The position numbers and the translations under genes are program-made. 64,000 nt of DNA from NCBI GenBank assembly GCA_019914945.1, contig CM034113.1, forward strand, positions 3,514,850-3,578,849. Direction: 5' to 3'. This document shows, in pieces, positions 32,026 through 42,865 of the stretch (positions are counted from its first letter, which is position 1; every line of letters begins with the position of its first letter). A model generated the notes under the pieces. It was given only the letters and a program-made list of their open reading frames with translations. It had not been told where the DNA came from and did no database searches. Origin of the DNA: Typha latifolia (lineage: Eukaryota; Streptophyta; Magnoliopsida; Poales; Typhaceae).

Positions 32026-32050
32026 TGGAAGCGCTTGTCCGAGGAAATGT

Positions 32051-32063
32051 GGCTCTGATACCA
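32051..32063 (-). other. N2 primer-binding site, tRNA-Met type
   Basis: Reverse complement TGGTATCAGAGCC, 3 bp from the LTR end at 32067. A degenerate second copy (TGGTATCGGACC) lies 42 bp further inside the LTR. Confidence 0.9.
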
Positions 32064-32066
32064 GCT

Positions 32067-33045
32067 TGATACGATCACACCTTTGGCTATGGAGGTCCGA
32101 TACCAACTTGATACGATCTCTCCTTTAGGGCTAAAGATCGATCTTTTCTTATTCTCAGATCTGGACTAGATCTTAGATGGAACTTTGAAATAAGATCCCG
32201 AAATATTCTGCCGTCGGATCGACGTAAAATTCTGATATGTTTTAGGCCCGGAAAAGAGCTCTCCAACAAATCAAGTTTCAGGCGAATCGGAGTTAGGGAT
32301 CTCGAGATATCATTCGTTTAGTGGATGAACATCAGGATGCTCTATTTTGGATCCGTGGATGGAGGCACGAGATCCTAGGTAATGGTGGATGGTGGAGGAC
32401 CGACGTTAATGGGGTGGCACCGGTGAAAAGTGATGGTGGAAGGGTTGTGGTTGATGGAAGGATTAGGGCAAGTGTTGGATAGATTGGACGAAGGGGAAGG
32501 AGAGGGCCACCCCTAAGGGACTAGGGTGATTAGCCGGACGACGGAGGTTAGAAGCGGCGACGCCGAGGATTGAGAGAACGGGAGCGAAGAAGACGAAGGA
32601 GGCAAGGCAAAACTCAATCTCAATAATCAATGCTAATTTTGCTTGCCCTACACATCCTTTTATAGGCTAACCAACAAATCACATTAACCCTAAAACACAA
32701 TTTTCGCCGACCGTGTTCGAACTCGCCTGACCGCGTTCGAACGCACCGAGTTCGCTCTTCTGGATTTGCGAACGCGATGCAGGCGTTCGAACGTGCAATC
32801 GAACGCGCCTGTCGGTATTTGCGAACGCGATGCAGGCGTTCACAGTGCGTTCGAACGCACAGTACATTCTCTTCACCACGTTCACAACCCCGTTCACAAA
32901 CCGCATTCGAACTCACTCCACCCGCGTTCGAACGCGACTTACAGAAAACTTATTTTAATGGAAATTAAACACTAAAACATGAAATAAAACACTCTTAAAG
33001 TGAATCCATGCTCGAGACGACGTCGGTGAAGTCCGAATCATATCA
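32067..33045 (-). repeat. N2 5' LTR (family A) with embedded second PBS
   Basis: 979 bp, TGATATGATTCGG at 33045 to ATCGTATCA at 32067. A second LTR-end/PBS unit starts at 32109, exactly 42 bp inside. It has a TATA-like CCTATAAAAGG near 32656-32667 and TTCGAACGC sites at 32715-32935. Confidence 0.92.
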
Positions 33046-34105
33046 CATACCTATCCTTTCCAGAGATGTGAGCTTTTAGAATTTCATCAAGTTTGTTCTT
33101 CCCTTTTAGAAATGTCACTTCCTTATTCAATCGCTCTAGTTCAATTTCATCAGCCTTCATTTTATTTTTCGCATTGTCAAGTTGTTCAGAAAGGTCTTTG
33201 ACACGTTCAAGCTCCAATTTGTACTTCTCCTCAAATTGAATTATTTCTGGTTCAATTACCTTGAGTCGTTGATGTAGTCTAAGATTGCTTTTCTTGAGTT
33301 TAAACGACTCCAGGTACAGGTCATTATATGCCTTTTCAATTTCAGATTCATCTTCTTCAGCTGGTAACATATCCTGATCATATGTACTATTAATATCAAT
33401 AACGGAATCAATATTAAGTAGAGAAGAGGCAAAAGCTACAAAGTTTTCTTCGTCTTTTCCAGAATCATCATCAGATTCATCTGAGTCATCCCAAGTAACT
33501 TTCATAGCTTTACCCTTCTTCTTAAGGCGATTAGGGCATTCTTGTGCTATGTGACCAAAACCAGAACATTCAAAGCATCGTACTTTCTTCTCAGAATTCT
33601 TAATTTTCTGTTTGACACCATTGTTGCTCACACCTGTGTTCGAACTTGCAGTATTCTTCTTTTTCATAAAGGCTTTGCTTTTCTCAAGTTTTTCAGCATT
33701 CAACTTGTTTGGCTTCCGAAAGAATTTATTGAACTTTTTAACGAACATGGCCAATATCTCAACATCTAAATCACCTTCATCATCAGACTCCTCTATACTT
33801 TGTTCAACTGTGGGTAAGGCAATCCCTTTGGACTTCCTCGGTCTTGAAAGGCTGGACTCAAATGTTTGTAGATTTTCTACCAATTGTTCAACTTTCATAG
33901 AATCGATGTCCTTACTTTCCTCAATAGCTGTAACTTTCGCCTGAAACCTTTCTTGAAGAGACCTAAGGATCTTACGGACAATTCTGTTTTTAGGAATTTT
34001 CTCTCCTAGGTTAAAACTAGAGTTGACTATATCACTCAATTTTGCATAGAACTCATCAAATGTCTCGTTCTCCTCCATACGTAGCGTTTCAAAACTAGTA
34101 GTCAA
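33046..34105 (-). pseudogene. Copia gag, UBN2-like part with zinc knuckle and coiled coil
   Basis: A 355-aa open frame starts at 34105; its last codon and stop come from the N2 LTR at 33045. It has the UBN2-type gag core (ENETFDEFYAKLSDIVNSSF, then RKILRSLQERFQAKVTAIEE), the knuckle CFECSGFGHIAQECP (CX2CX4HX4C), an acidic DDSDESDDDSGKDEE stretch and a C-terminal Leu/Lys/Glu heptad region (about residues 255-340) likely to form a coiled coil. The long coiled-coil gag fits SIRE-type copia elements. Confidence 0.88.
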
Positions 34106-34482
34106 CCTCTGAAGTTTCGAAAGTTTTACAGCCTTAGTTCCTTCATGAGTTGTTTCTAAGATCGTCCAGGCTTCTTTTGCTATCTCACAAGTAGAAATTC
34201 TTTTAAATTTTCCGAGGAAACATAACTAAAAATTGCATTTATTGCTTTGCTATTCCAGCCAACTTTTTTATAATCTATCTTATCCCATGACTCAATCGGT
34301 TTCTCAATAAACTTATCATTCACCATGTACATTGGTGGACTCCAACCGTTCACAATGGCCATCCATACTCGTTCATCTACAGACTTCAAGTAAGCTCTCA
34401 TCCTAGCTTTCCAATATCCATAATTTGATCCATCTAGGATAGGAGGTCTAATAGATGATGGTCCATCTCTATGAAAATCCAT
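34106..34482 (-). pseudogene. Copia gag N-terminus
   Basis: Begins MDFHRDGPSSIRPPILDGSN at 34482, then YGYWKARMRAYLKSVDERVW, the DUF4219-like start of copia gag. Reading stops at 34180 after FLLV; a one-base shift restores CEIAKEAW and joins the 33046-34105 frame. So gag is inactivated by a single frameshift in this stretch. I prefer the Met at 34482 because the upstream in-frame Met lies in the PBS/LTR region. Confidence 0.88.
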
Positions 34483-34510
34483 GCCTATCTGATCTCTCTC
34501 AAAGGTGCGA

Positions 34511-34528
34511 GAACCTGCTCTGATACCA
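34511..34528 (-). other. Copia primer-binding site, tRNA-Met type
   Basis: Reverse complement TGGTATCAGAGCAGGTTC, 2 bp from the 5' LTR end at 34531. Confidence 0.92.
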
Positions 34529-34530
34529 AT

Positions 34531-35524
34531 TGAAAAAATCCCTAGACACAAGTATCTATCTAAATACTAGGCAATGATATCACTCGTTCAGTTAAGTAAA
34601 AGTTCGTAGAAATATTAAGAACGAAAGCAGAGATGAACGCCAAGATTTTAACGTGGAAAAACACAAACGGGAAAAAACCACGGATCCAAACTCGGATCAA
34701 AACCAATCACTAGAATAGTAGCAGTTACAAGACTGACTCACAAAATAACCCATCGATCCAAACGACTTTGTTCCTCTCAGTCTGGATCGCTAGAACCCAC
34801 GATTCACTACTTCTTGTGATTGAAGTCCAATCTCAACAGCTCTCGAGATTGATCTTTCGTCTAGATCGCCCTTAAGACGAAAGATTAAATTCTTGTAGAT
34901 GAGTGGAACCTTGTTCGTTGAAGAGCCGATATAGCCTCAAGAAATCTCCTTCAATAATGCTTCTTCAACCACCCTAGAGATAGGGTTTCACAATCCTTAT
35001 ATATGATCTCCAAGATAGAGCCAAATCCAAGTCTTATCCGTACTCACGAAAGTCCAATTTTATCAAAGGTGCATTCGAACGCGGCCCGGGTGCGTTCGAA
35101 CGGCATGACTTGAACTCAGGTGCGTTCGAACGGGCCCGAGTACGTTCGAACGCGACAACTTAAATTCTTCAGGTTGCGTTCGAACGCGTTTGTGAACGCA
35201 GCTCTCGGTCTGTGTGAACGCAGTACCCACGTTCGAACGCGTTTGTGAACGCGGCTCTCTGTTTGTGTGAACGCAGTACCCGCTTTCGAACGCGTTTGTG
35301 AACGCGGCTCTCTGTCTGTGTGAACGCAGATACCCGCGTTCGAACGCGTTTGTGAACGCGGCTCTCTGTCTGTGTGAACGCAGATTCCGCGTTCGAACGC
35401 GTTTGTGAACGCGGTGTGAACGCGTTCAAACCAGAGATATTCTAGACTTGTGTAAAGCTCATATACATGAAAAAATACACCTAGAATATTTTGTACACAA
35501 TTGCTAACAAATAAAAACCTAACA
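34531..35524 (-). repeat. Copia 5' LTR
   Basis: 994 bp, TGTTAGGTTT at 35524 to GGGATTTTTTCA at 34531. TTCGAACGC array at 35070-35430 and a TATA-like CATATATAAGG near 34995-35006. It matches the solo LTRs at 7259-8302 and 58123-58994. Confidence 0.94.
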
Positions 35525-35681
35525 GACCTTACATTCGATGCGTAACCAAAAGTTAGCTCATCTCTACTTTGGTCTATTTCGGGTGTTGGAGCGGATCGGT
35601 TCGGTTGCATATCATTTGGAGTTGCCGGATGAGTCGAGAGTGCATCCTATTTTTCATGTTCCATTTTTGACACAGCACATT
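35525..35681 (+). pseudogene. Element C integrase C-terminal region (GPY/F-like), between insertions
   Basis: The plus strand reads LAHLYFGLFRVLERIGSVAY followed by HLELPDESRVHPIFHVPFLT, the standard integrase C-terminal text of plant gypsy elements. It begins with the GACCT TSD copy of the copia element and is cut at 35682 by the solo LTR. Confidence 0.88.
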
Positions 35682-36657
35682 TGATACGATCACGCCTCTG
35701 GCTATGGAGCTCTGATACCAGCTTGATACGATCTCTCCTTTTTGGTGAAGGGTCGATCTCTTCCAATTCTTGATCTGGACTAGATCTGGCACGGAACTTT
35801 GAAATAAGATCCCAAAAAATTCCGCCGTCGGATCGACGTGAAATTTTGATATATTGTAAGCCCAGAAAAGGGTTTCCAACAAATCTAGTTTCAGGCGAAT
35901 CGGAGTTGGGGATCTCGAGATATCGTTCGTTTAGTGGACGAACATCAGGATGCTCTGTTTTGGATCCGTGGATGGAGGCACGAGATCCTAGGTAATGGTG
36001 GATGGTGGACCGGCATTAATGTGGTGGCACCGGTGAAAAGTGATGGTGGAAGGGTTGTGGTTGATGGAAGGATTAGGGCAAGTGTTGGATAGATTGGACG
36101 AAGGGGGAGAAAAGGGCCACCCCTAAGGGACTAGGGTGATTAGCCAGACGAGGGAGGTTAGAAGCGGCGTCGCCGGGGATTGAGAGAACGGGAGCGAAGA
36201 AGACGAAGGAGGCAAGGCAAAACTCAATCTCAATAATCAATAATCAATTTGGTTGTCTACCACATCCTTTTATAGGCTAACCAACAACTCAAATTAACCC
36301 TAAAAACACAATTTTCGTCGACCGCATTCGAACTCGCCCGACCGCGTTCGAACGCACCGAGTTCGCTCTTCTGGATTTGCGAACGCGATGCAGGCGTTCG
36401 AACGCGGGATTGAACGCGCCTGTCGGTATTTGCGAACGCGATGCAGGCGTTCACAGTGCGTTCGAACGCACAGTACATTCTCTTCACCATGTTCACAACC
36501 CCGTTCACAAACCGCGTTCGAACTCACTCCACCCGCGTTCGAACGCAACTTACATAAAACTTATTTTAATGAAAATTAAACACTAAAACATGAAATAAAA
36601 ATACTCCTAAAGTGAATCCATGCTCGAGACGACGTCGGTGAAGTTCGAATCGTATCA
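35682..36657 (-). mobile_element. Solo gypsy LTR (family A) in element C
   Basis: 976 bp, TGATACGATTCGAAC at 36657 to CGTGATCGTATCA at 35682. TSD ACATT (35677-35681) against GCATT (36658-36662), one mismatch. It carries an inner PBS copy at about 35709-35721 and an LTR-end copy at 35724, 42 bp from the outer end. The TTCGAACGC array is at 36325-36545. Confidence 0.9.
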
Positions 36658-36903
36658 GCATTGGAGATCATGAGATTGTTAGGTCGGTTCTACCGGAGCC
36701 ATTGGAGGAGATAGAGATCATAGAGCCAGTTCGAGTACTTACTAGATGCCGACGCTAACATGGTAACATATTGGAGATGGAGATTCTAGTTGAGTGGCTT
36801 GGCAAGCCATCCGATGAGGCGACATGGGAGTTGGAGACTGATATCTTAGAGCATTTTCCCAACTTTTCACTTTGAGGGCAAGGTGGGGGGAAACGTGGTG
36901 GGC
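36658..36903 (+). pseudogene. Element C chromodomain-like tail and polypurine tract
   Basis: Frame-broken plus-strand text includes ILVEWLGKPSDEATWELETD and FPNFSL followed by a stop, the same terminus as in the 12344 element. A purine-rich stretch GGGCAAGGTGGGGGGAAACG lies at about 36877-36896, shortly before the 3' LTR at 36904, and is the likely plus-strand primer. Confidence 0.82.
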
Positions 36904-37691
36904 TGATATATTTAGGATCTTTTCATATTGCATTTGGTATTTATTTTCATTAAATAAAACTTTTGTAGGTCGCGTTCAAACGCAGGAGGGGTCGCATTCG
37001 ACCACCCTTGCGAACGCCTGCATGAGGTTCGCAAATACAGAGAATGCATATTGTGCGTTCCAACGTGGTCGGGCGAGTTCGAACGCCTGCATCGCGTTCG
37101 CACATACAGAGAATGTATTTTGGAATTAGGATTTCATATTGTCTTAAGACTTATTGGCTAGCCTCTATATATATGTGGATGGCAGCCAACTTCATTATGC
37201 TCTTGGATTATTGAATTCTTGCCTCTTATCTTCTCTCTAGACTTCGCCCTCCTCCCTCTTCACCAACCTTCCATCTCTACCGTTGGCAAGGCTTCTCCTA
37301 ACTTCTAATCTCCCTCGACTGTCAATCCATCCCTCTTATTTGGGATCTCGACCACTTCATTCCCTTCGTCTACATCCCTTAACCACATCCACAATCCACC
37401 TTCATCTCCATACCTATCCATAACCCTAACATCCACTCCACCTGTCACCACCACCATCACCCACGTTATTCCATGTTTTTGTCCCTGTTAAAGTTCTAAT
37501 CTGCGAAGGGCGCAAATACGATAGTCATAGATCAGGAAGTTACGGATCTAACCCACATCGTTTCGTAATTTGCTCAATATAGGAGAATATTAGAGAAATA
37601 TTTTCCCGCAGTCGCGTAGACTAATTCCTTTAATACATCCAGATCTTAAAGGAATCGTTGCGTGGCCTATCTTTAGTTCGAGAATCTTTCA
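36904..37691 (+). repeat. Element C 3' LTR
   Basis: 788 bp, TGATATATTTAG to GAATCTTTCA, followed by the TAATG TSD. It aligns with 20338-21156 throughout. Promoter-like block GGCTAGCCTCTATATATATGTGGATGGCAG at 37158-37187. Confidence 0.93.
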
Positions 37692-38128
37692 TAATGCGGG
37701 TGATGGTAGTGGTGACGGATGGAGTGGATGTTAGTGTTATGGATGGTTATGGAGATGAAGGTGGATGGTGGATGTGGTTAAGGGATATAGACGAAGGGGA
37801 AGAAGTGGTCAAGATCCCAAAGAAGAGGGAGGACTCGATACACGAGAGAGATTAGAACTTAGGAGAGACCTTGCCAACGGTAGAGATGGAAGGATGGTGA
37901 AGAGAGAGGAGGGAGAGAGTCTAGAGAGAAGATAGGAGGCAAGAAATCAATAATCCAATAGCATAATGAATTTGGCTGTCATCCACATATTTATAGAGGC
38001 TAGCCAACAAGTCCTAAAACAATAAGTAACCCTAATTCTAGAGGATTCCTGCCAATCACGTTCAAACGCGTCTGATAGCGTTCAAATGCACAAAAGACAT
38101 TCTCTGTATGTGCAAATGTGATGCGGGC
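37692..38128 (-). repeat. Element D LTR, remaining part
   Basis: Continues the minus-strand LTR interrupted after 20337. It holds GGCTAGCCTCTATAAATATGTGGATGAC at about 37976-38003 and a short, decayed TTCAAACGC array at 38055-38125. The LTR start is missing: at about 38129 the sequence passes directly into integrase text. Confidence 0.75.
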
Positions 38129-39165
38129 ATATTTTGGTTTCTCATCGGACGCAAGATCATCTATCGATATGGTTGCACCCTCACAAACACCCAACTACTG
38201 ATGTCGAACTCCTGCTCCTCATGGCTGCGGTCATAAACTTGCTTCATGCGGTTTTGAGTAAATTTAAGTTGAGCACGCAACCTCTTCAATGTGGCGTCTC
38301 TATCCATCAAAGCTAAGTCCATCTCTATCCGATCTTCAAATGCCACTGGATCATAAGCGTGTAATGTCAGAGCCGTGCGTCCATACACCGCCTCAAATGG
38401 AGTCACGCTAATATTGCTATGGTAGACCACTCCGCTCACGGTAAGAACTCTAACCATCATCTCGGCATCTCTCCAACAGAGCATTTCAAGTATTGCTCAA
38501 TGCCTTGATTGACCACCTCGATTTGGTCGTTCGTCTGTGGATGGTAGGCCGAATTGAAGTTCAATCGAGTCCCCTACAATCTGGAAAACTACGTCCAATA
38601 CTTGCTAAAAAAATGCACGATCACAATCCGAGACAACCATGCGTGGCATGCCATGTAACTGAGCAACATCTCTAATAAAAATTTCAGCCACCAACCTGGC
38701 TGAAAACGGATGTGACAATGTAAGTGCTCATACTTCCTCAATCTGTCAACCACCACAAAGATAACGGAGTAACCAAGTACTAGTGGAAGACCCTCTATGA
38801 AATACATAGAAATGTCTTCCCATGACCCGCCTCTAGAGTTTGCTGGAAGTGCTCCAATAATTTCTGCCGCAATCCATCATTTGCATGCACCCGAATGCAT
38901 CTGTGGTCCAGCAGCAAACTGCCTCAGTTCTCCAACTCTGGATGGCGCTTCGGATCATTCAACACCTCCTGCAACAATCTCAAAACATCTAGGTCATATG
39001 TACATGCATACCTCAGCTCATCAAGGAAGGGAAAGGTAGGAGAAGAATAGGCAGCAAGCTCGACAGTATCGGGTTGGCGCGATAGTGCATCCGCCGCTCT
39101 ATTTTTCATTCCCTTCTTGCATTGTATTTCATAATCATACGCCAACTATTTTGTGACCCATCTCT
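38129..39165 (-). pseudogene. Element D integrase and RH-IN linker (gypsy, related to C)
   Basis: Minus-strand pieces at 38924-39145 (YDYEIQCKKGMKNRAADALS, SSPTFPFLDELRYAC), 38589-38807 ([20 protein letters not shown]) and 38161-38484 (MTPFEAVYG-like, LMDRDATLKRLRAQLKFTQN) give linker and integrase parts close to element C. The HHCC segment is deleted. It ends abruptly at about 39165, where plus-strand element E begins. This is a truncated pseudogene. Confidence 0.82.
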
Positions 39166-42062
39166 GTTGTGGATCGAGCCAACGGTATCCGTGGGCAAAT
39201 CATGCATCTCGAATTTCGCAAGTTCAAAGGTGGTGATCCGATCGATTGGTTGTATAGGGCAAAATGATTCTTCGCGTACCACGGTACAATGAAAGAATAT
39301 AAGGTGACGCTTGCGAGCTTCCACCTTAAAGATGTGGCGTTTCATTGTTTTGAGCAGCCAATGCCCATGAGATGATTGAAACTTGGGCCGACTTTTGTGC
39401 CGATATTATGCGGCGATTTGGAGCGTCGGCGATTTTGACCAAGGTTAGGGCATACCAAAAAGAATTCGAGGGGATAAGTAGCCGATGCTAACCCCCATGG
39501 ACAGATTAGCAACTTCGCAACACTTTCATCTCCAGATTATGGGGAGATATACAAGCCGACGTGAGGGCTTTAAGGCCTAGAACTTTAAAAGAGGCCTTCG
39601 AAGATGCAATACTTATGGAAGAAAAACATTGAGCCATGAAGTTACACCTCAAACAGAACTGGATGAGCCAAGGAAGCTACAATCCAGCTCAACCAACCAT
39701 AGCAGCAGGATATGTTACTAGCGTACCAAGAACAGCTGCTGCAATGGGGCCTCCTCGAGTACCCCTGAAGCCCTCCCAAGATGTGAAGTTCGCACCTAGA
39801 GGTCCAAGTGGAGCACTCACACCTGCTCAAGTGGAGGAACGAAGAGCCAAAGGCCTATGCTTTCGCTATGATGAGAAGTTTGTACCCAGACATCGCTGCG
39901 CTAAACCGATAGGATCGCTGTTGCTAATAGACGGATTGGAGGAGACTGAGGATGAGATTGCAGATGATGATGAGGGTGTGGCTGGACAACAATGAGGAGT
40001 AGCTGAGGAGCAACCTGTGGAGGACATGATGGCCGCCCTCCACGCCCATTCCGAGACAGTCACGCCAAAGACTTTGCGGGTGAACGGTGTAGTCAAGAAA
40101 ACCAGAATGAAAATCTTGATCGACACCAGATCCACCCACAACTTTATTAACAAGAGGCTTCTTAGGAAGATTGGGCTCGAGTCGGAACCTATGGATAGGT
40201 TCGATGTGATGATTGGAGATGGCACCACATTACAGGCAGATTTTATTTGTCGAGGTGTGGAGTTGAAGGTGCAAGGTCAAATTTTCACATTGGATCTTTA
40301 TCTGTTGCCTTGCGGGGTGTTGACATTGTCTTGGGGACCCAACGACTTCAAAGCTTGGGGCCCGTAATATTTGATTTTTCAAACCTCACACTTACATTTC
40401 GGAGGAATGGTCGAAGAGTGCTGCAAGATGGAAACCAACCGCAGCAAGGGCCGACGTTGCAATCACTACTAGGACTTCCATGTGCAGGGGACCGAACTCT
40501 ACTTTTGCAAATGGCTGTTGCTGAACCAGAACATCCACCATCGAGGGAAATACCCGCGGACATGCAGGAACTGCCACAGGAATTCAAGGATCTCTTCGAG
40601 GAGCCCCGAGGACTACCACTGACCTGTCGGCACGACCATCGCATTCAGATCATTCCAGGGGCTGAACCAGCAAATGTTCGGCCATATCGGTACCCACATG
40701 TCTAAATGGAGGAGATCAGCAAATTGGTGCTGGAGATGCTAGAGCAAGGGATTATTCAACCGAGTAGAAATGCCTACTCATCGCCGGTGCTGCTGGTTCG
40801 GAAGAAAGACGGGAGTTGGCAAATTTGTGTCGACTACCGAGCCTTGAATGCGATCACCGTCAATGACCGGTATCCAATACCGGTGATTGAGGAGTTGCTG
40901 GATGAACTCATAGGGTCGGCTTACTTCAGCAAAGTTGACTTAAGAGCGGGGTACCATCAAATCCGCGTCGACCCGGAAGATGTGCACGAAACGACATTTT
41001 AAACTCACGATGGCCACTATGAGTTCTGAGTCATGCCGTTTGGGCTCATCAATGCACCGGCTAACTTCCAAGGGCTGATGAATGACCTTTTTCGCCCGCT
41101 CTTGCGTCGGTACATGCTCGTTTTCTTTGACAATATTCTAGTGTATAGCACGAATTGGAGCGAGCACTTGCGGCTTGTGCGAGAGGTGTTGAATATCTTG
41201 CGACAAAACCAGTTAAAAGTTAAGATGAGCAAATCCTTTGGGGTGAGCCACGAGTGGAGTACTTGGGTCATATAATCTCAGTGAGTGGAGTGGAAGTCGA
41301 TCCAAGTAAGATCAAGGATATGGTGGACTAGTTGATTCCCACTAATCAGCGGGAATTGAGGGGATTCCTTGGGTTGACGGGGTACTATCGGTGATTCGTT
41401 GCCAACTACGGCAAGATTGCTGCCCCACTGACCTCCTTACTCAGAAAAGGAGGGTTTTCAATGAATGGACAAGGCAACGGAGGCCTTCGAAGCATTGAAG
41501 ACAGCCATGTCTACTGCACCGGTTTTGGCTATACCGAATTTCAGCAAGCCCCTCGTGGTGGAATGCGACGCTTCGGATGAGGGCATTGGCTCTAGTTTGA
41601 TGCAAGAAGGCAGGCCCGTGGCATATATGAGCAAGGCATTGTCAAACCAGTCGCGACAGCTATCCACTTATGAGCGCGAAATGCTAGCAATTCTACACGC
41701 CGTCACCAAATGAAGACCCTACTTGATTGGCCAACGGTTTACTATCCGCACGGACCAGCATAGCTTACCCTACTTCATTGAGCAACGTGTGCACACCCTA
41801 GCACAGCAACAGTGGGTCACGAAACTCCTTGGGTATGATTACGAGCTAGTCTATAAAAAGGGGATCGAGAATAAAGCAACCGAAGCTCTTTTGCGCCAAC
41901 GGGACACAAGTGAGCTCACCTCCCTTTCAGCACCAACCCTTCCTCTACTTTCAAATATGTGGGGAACCAGTGCAGAGAATCAAATCATGGAGGAGCTCAG
42001 AGTTCAATGATCGCTTCCCTAATTTCAAACCTTGACGACAAGGTTATGGAAGCGTGGTGGAT
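39166..42062 (+). pseudogene. Element E: gypsy gag-PR-RT-RH, integrase deleted
   Basis: Plus strand, same family as H and the 12344 element, 5'-truncated. Gag 39180-40010 is frame-broken (EFRKFKGGDPIDWLYRAK, then a knuckle-like FRYDEKFVPRHRC with a lost Cys). Protease 40070-40370 has DTR instead of DTG. RT 40630-41330 has stops at 40705 and 41000-41030, and FFDN in place of FFDD. RNase H 41465-41900 has a stop at 41711. The linker (DTSELTSLSAPTLPLLSNMW) leads straight to MEEL and DRFPNFKP, so all integrase is missing, as in N2. Confidence 0.85.
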
Positions 42063-42865
42063 TGATACGATTCGGACTTCACTGATATCATCTCAAGCAT
42101 GGATACAATTTAGGGTTGTCTATTATTCTTGTTTAAGTGTTTAGTTTATAGAAAAATAAGTTTTCTGTATGTCGCATTCGAACGCGGATGGAGTGCATTC
42201 AAACGTTCTTGCGAACACCTTCATCAGGTTCGTAAATATAGAGAGTGCGAAATGTGCGTTTGAACGTCGCGCTCAAACGAGGTTTCGAATGCCTGCATCA
42301 TGTTCGCACATACAGAGAACACAAAATGTGCGTTCAAACACGATAGTGCGTGTTTGAACGCGATCGGCAAAAAGCTGCTATTTTAGGGTTAATAATTACC
42401 ATTTTTGAATTGTTTGGTTAGCCCCTAAAGGTGTGGATGGCAACCAAGGAATCATTATTGAATGAATTGAGTTTTGCCCTTATCTCCTTCGTCTTCTTCT
42501 CTCTCATTCTCGCGTTCCCCGGCGACGCCGCTTCTAACCCGCCTTGACCGGCCACTCACCCTAGTCCCTTAGGGGCGGCCCACTCCTCCCCCTTCTTCCA
42601 ATCTACTATCACTTTGCCCTAACCCTACCATCACCCATAACCCTTCCACCTCCACGTATTCACTAGTGCCACCCTATTATCGCCGGTCAACCATATCACC
42701 TTGGATCTCGTGCCTCCATCCACAGATCCAAAGATAGACTCCCTGATGTTCGTCTACAAATCGGATGAAATCTCAAGATATCATTGTCCGATTTGTCTAA
42801 AACTAGATTTGTTGGAAAGTTCTTTTATGAGAATACAACATATCAAAATTTTGTGTCGATTCGTT
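42063..42865 (+). repeat. Element E 3' LTR (family A), last part missing
   Basis: Starts TGATACGATTCGGACTTCAC at 42063. It has the TTCGAACG array (42170-42365) and GGTTAGCCCCTAAAGGTGTGGATGGCAACC at 42416-42445. It breaks off near 42865 at GTGTCGATTCG, about 120 bp short of the usual LTR end, and joins RT text. Confidence 0.88.

Larger units (their letters stand above)
29038..33045 (-). mobile_element. N2: non-autonomous gypsy-type element with a long unrecognised ORF
   Basis: 4008 bp, LTRs 29038-29847 and 32067-33045, perfect TSD CATAC (29033-29037 and 33046-33050), PBS 32051-32063. It lies in gag of the copia element. The 2.2-kb interior has a long ORF that begins as gag but then leaves gag/pol homology (30667-32025), then scrambled scraps of integrase and RNase H-linker text, and the last codons of pol (FPNFKP). 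No RT or complete integrase. It shares its interior with N1 (3011-6629), so both are copies of one non-autonomous family. Confidence 0.93.
25589..35524 (-). mobile_element. SIRE/Maximus-like Ty1/copia element nested in element C integrase
   Basis: 9.9 kb including nested N2. LTRs 25589-26628 and 34531-35524, perfect TSD GACCT (25584-25588 and 35525-35529), PBS 34511-34528. Minus-strand order is gag-PR-IN-RT, the Ty1/copia order. A large gag with two zinc knuckles and a coiled-coil tail plus a tRNA-Met PBS suggests the SIRE lineage (inference). A deletion joins RT to the interior of the 3' LTR, so the RT active box, RNase H, polypurine tract and the first 70-80 bp of that LTR are gone. Confidence 0.92.
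20338..37691 (+). mobile_element. Element C: Ty3/gypsy (chromovirus-like) with nested insertions
   Basis: LTRs 20338-21156 and 36904-37691, perfect TSD TAATG (20333-20337 and 37692-37696), a PBS at 21159-21173 and a purine-rich tract just before 36904. Removing the copia element (25589-35524), the solo LTR (35682-36657) and their TSD copies leaves about 6.4 kb in the order gag-PR-RT-RH-IN-chromodomain-like tail. All domains carry stops, deletions or duplications, so it is inactive. Confidence 0.95.
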
